NCBI GenBank assembly: GCA_026002835.1
Contig: BPGC01000001.1
Location: 248,001-312,000 of the forward strand
Length of the DNA: 64,000 nucleotides
Direction of reading: 5' to 3'
DNA from: Candidatus Nitrosocaldaceae archaeon
Lineage (GTDB): Archaea; Thermoproteota; Nitrososphaeria; Nitrososphaerales; Nitrosocaldaceae
Of the stretch, positions 59,701-64,000 are shown in pieces (the first letter of the stretch is position 1; every line of letters starts with the position of its first letter). The position numbers and the translations under genes are program-made. The notes under the pieces were generated by a model that saw only the letters and a program-made list of their open reading frames with translations, had not been told where the DNA came from and did not search any database.

Positions 59701-60517
59701 AAAGATCTACTAGATCTTGAACGATTAAGGGAGGAGTGCCAGCCTCTTTACTCTCCCTTAATCTCTGATTAACTCTAATTATATCAACGAGTTTATGAGT
59801 TAGATCATCTTCTGATCTTATTCCAGTCTCTAAAATGATTGATGGTCTAACTGTAACTGGAGGAACTGGTAATGCTTGAAGAACGAACCATTCTGGTCTA
59901 GCACTCTTTGGATCGAATCCTAGCAACTCTAGATCCTCGTCCTTGATCTGGGATAACCTCTCTCTAATCGTTATAGGCAATAATCTATTATCGCCAACCT
60001 CGGTCTTTTCAGTAAAGATCGTAGGTTTGGTAAATACTAACTCATACTGTTCTTTATTACAATGAGGGCATAACTTTACTTTCTTTGCTTTTTCTATTAT
60101 CTCATTCCTAATCTTATCTGCTATAACAACTGAGTACGCTTGTCTATTATCCAATCTTTGTCTATACTCATCTAATACATCTTGTGGTAATTTTATTCTA
60201 TTACAATATCTACATGTTATTAGTAATAATTTATGAATTTCATCGATAAATGCTATATGTAATACAGGCTCGGCTAACTCTATATGACCAAAATGACCTG
60301 GACATCTTGCTGAAGTATTGCCACAAGTTGCGCATTTTTGACCTGGTTCTAATGTTCCCAATCTGTTATCCATCAAACCTCCTTGAACTGGTAAACCATC
60401 CTCATCATAAGTCTCTGGAGCAGTAATCTCTGCTACCGAATACTTTCTAATCTCAATTGGTGATAATACTGAGAACTTTATTCCTCCTATGATCTTAATA
60501 GTCTCTTCCATGCTCAT
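56702..60517 (-). CDS. rpoA: DNA-directed RNA polymerase largest subunit, A' and A'' fused
   Basis: A 1271-residue unsplit RpoA. It starts [21 protein letters not shown], carries zinc clusters [14 protein letters not shown] and CRYC...CPHC, the catalytic [16 protein letters not shown], the bridge-helix and trigger-loop regions ([51 protein letters not shown]), and the A''-type end with [32 protein letters not shown]. No stop or frameshift lies between the A' and A'' parts. In most other archaea these are two genes, so the fusion is a lineage marker. Confidence 0.98.
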   Translation of the reverse strand: [1271 protein letters not shown]

Positions 60518-60520
60518 GTT

Positions 60521-63864
<3,344 letters not shown>

Positions 63865-63865
<1 letters not shown>

Positions 63866-64000
63866 TATCCCTCAACAACATACCTATAATAAATGCTTAC
63901 ACCAGCAGTAGGACTCTTCCTAGTTATCTTTATTATATCACCAGGTTTTGCTCCTAGATCTTTAATAGCTGGATCATTGATCAATATGAATGGTAGTTGA
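63865..64000 (-). CDS. rpoH: DNA-directed RNA polymerase subunit H (C-terminal part)
   Basis: The minus-strand frame from the window end down to the stop at 63865-63867 encodes 44 residues: [19 protein letters not shown], then [13 protein letters not shown] and YYRYVVEG. This is the C-terminal RpoH/Rpb5 domain. The N-terminal remainder lies beyond the window. The gene leads rpoB with a TAATG overlap. Confidence 0.95.

Overview
This window reads as chromosomal DNA of a member of the Thaumarchaeota (Nitrososphaerota). The largest RNA polymerase subunit is one unsplit polypeptide (56702-60517), a hallmark of that lineage. Around it are archaeal S19e, L30e, LSm, Rpp21, Nep1, RIO2, NFACT/Rqc2 and PDCD5 genes, a class III PHA synthase pair and an anaerobic-type cobalamin pathway. 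The DNA is visibly AT-rich (about one third G+C by eye), while the tRNA stems are almost pure G-C and two of the three tRNAs carry introns. This fits a low-GC thermophilic lineage such as the Nitrosocaldales. That placement is an inference; no ammonia-oxidation or rRNA gene lies in the window.

Layout. 1-6.5 kb is the most accessory stretch: a partial CorA transporter, a decayed transposase, a site-2 protease, CutA, a large HEPN-motif protein, a frameshifted DUF4258/DUF2283 pair, a UPF0282 metallo-hydrolase and a probable C/D box sRNA. 6.5-13.7 kb holds a DHH phosphoesterase, a polytopic membrane protein and the phosphate uptake locus (pstB divergent from pstSCA, then an AbrB-PhoU regulator), with related palindromes at two of its promoters. 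13.7-16.1 kb is a proteostasis cluster (two Hsp20-type proteins, a PAC2 protein) plus a HAD phosphatase. 16.1-19.3 kb is a small sugar/hydroxyacid gene islet bracketed by tRNA-Leu and tRNA-Gly, ending in a frameshifted dehydrogenase.

19.3-21.1 kb is a ribosome and tRNA maturation group (Nep1, Rpp21, S19e, PDCD5). 21.3-28.8 kb is mixed: an MDR dehydrogenase, a CitE-like lyase, MarC, a rhomboid fused to an Hsp20-like domain, a GET3/ArsA ATPase, a flavin-type protein with an MtrA-like protein, and PurC. 28.8-38.6 kb is nucleotide and RNA metabolism: PRPP synthetase, a tRNA methyltransferase, RNase Z, UPF0201/UPF0200, ThpR, CCA-adding enzyme, a kinase, a two-intron tRNA-Pro, LSm, MetK, RIO2 and a THUMP methyltransferase.

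38.6-49.7 kb carries cobalamin genes in two blocks (cbiD-cbiG-cbiX-cbiC on +; cbiT-cbiL-cbiF on -). Between them lie AsnRS, an aldehyde dehydrogenase, and a polyhydroxyalkanoate module (AbrB-like protein, phaC, phaE). 49.7-54.2 kb runs through NFACT, CBS, Mut7-C, AMMECR1 and a glycosyltransferase. 54.2-64 kb is the RNA polymerase/ribosomal operon on the minus strand (rpoH-rpoB-rpoA-rpl30e-two small membrane proteins-nusA-rps12-rps7). Genes are densely packed, often with 1-20 bp ATGA/TAATG overlaps. Many leading genes have a TATA-like box about 21-30 bp before the start codon, as expected for leaderless archaeal mRNAs. No CRISPR array, rRNA gene or intact mobile element was seen. Coordinates and translations were worked out by eye; family names rest on motif recognition, not searches.
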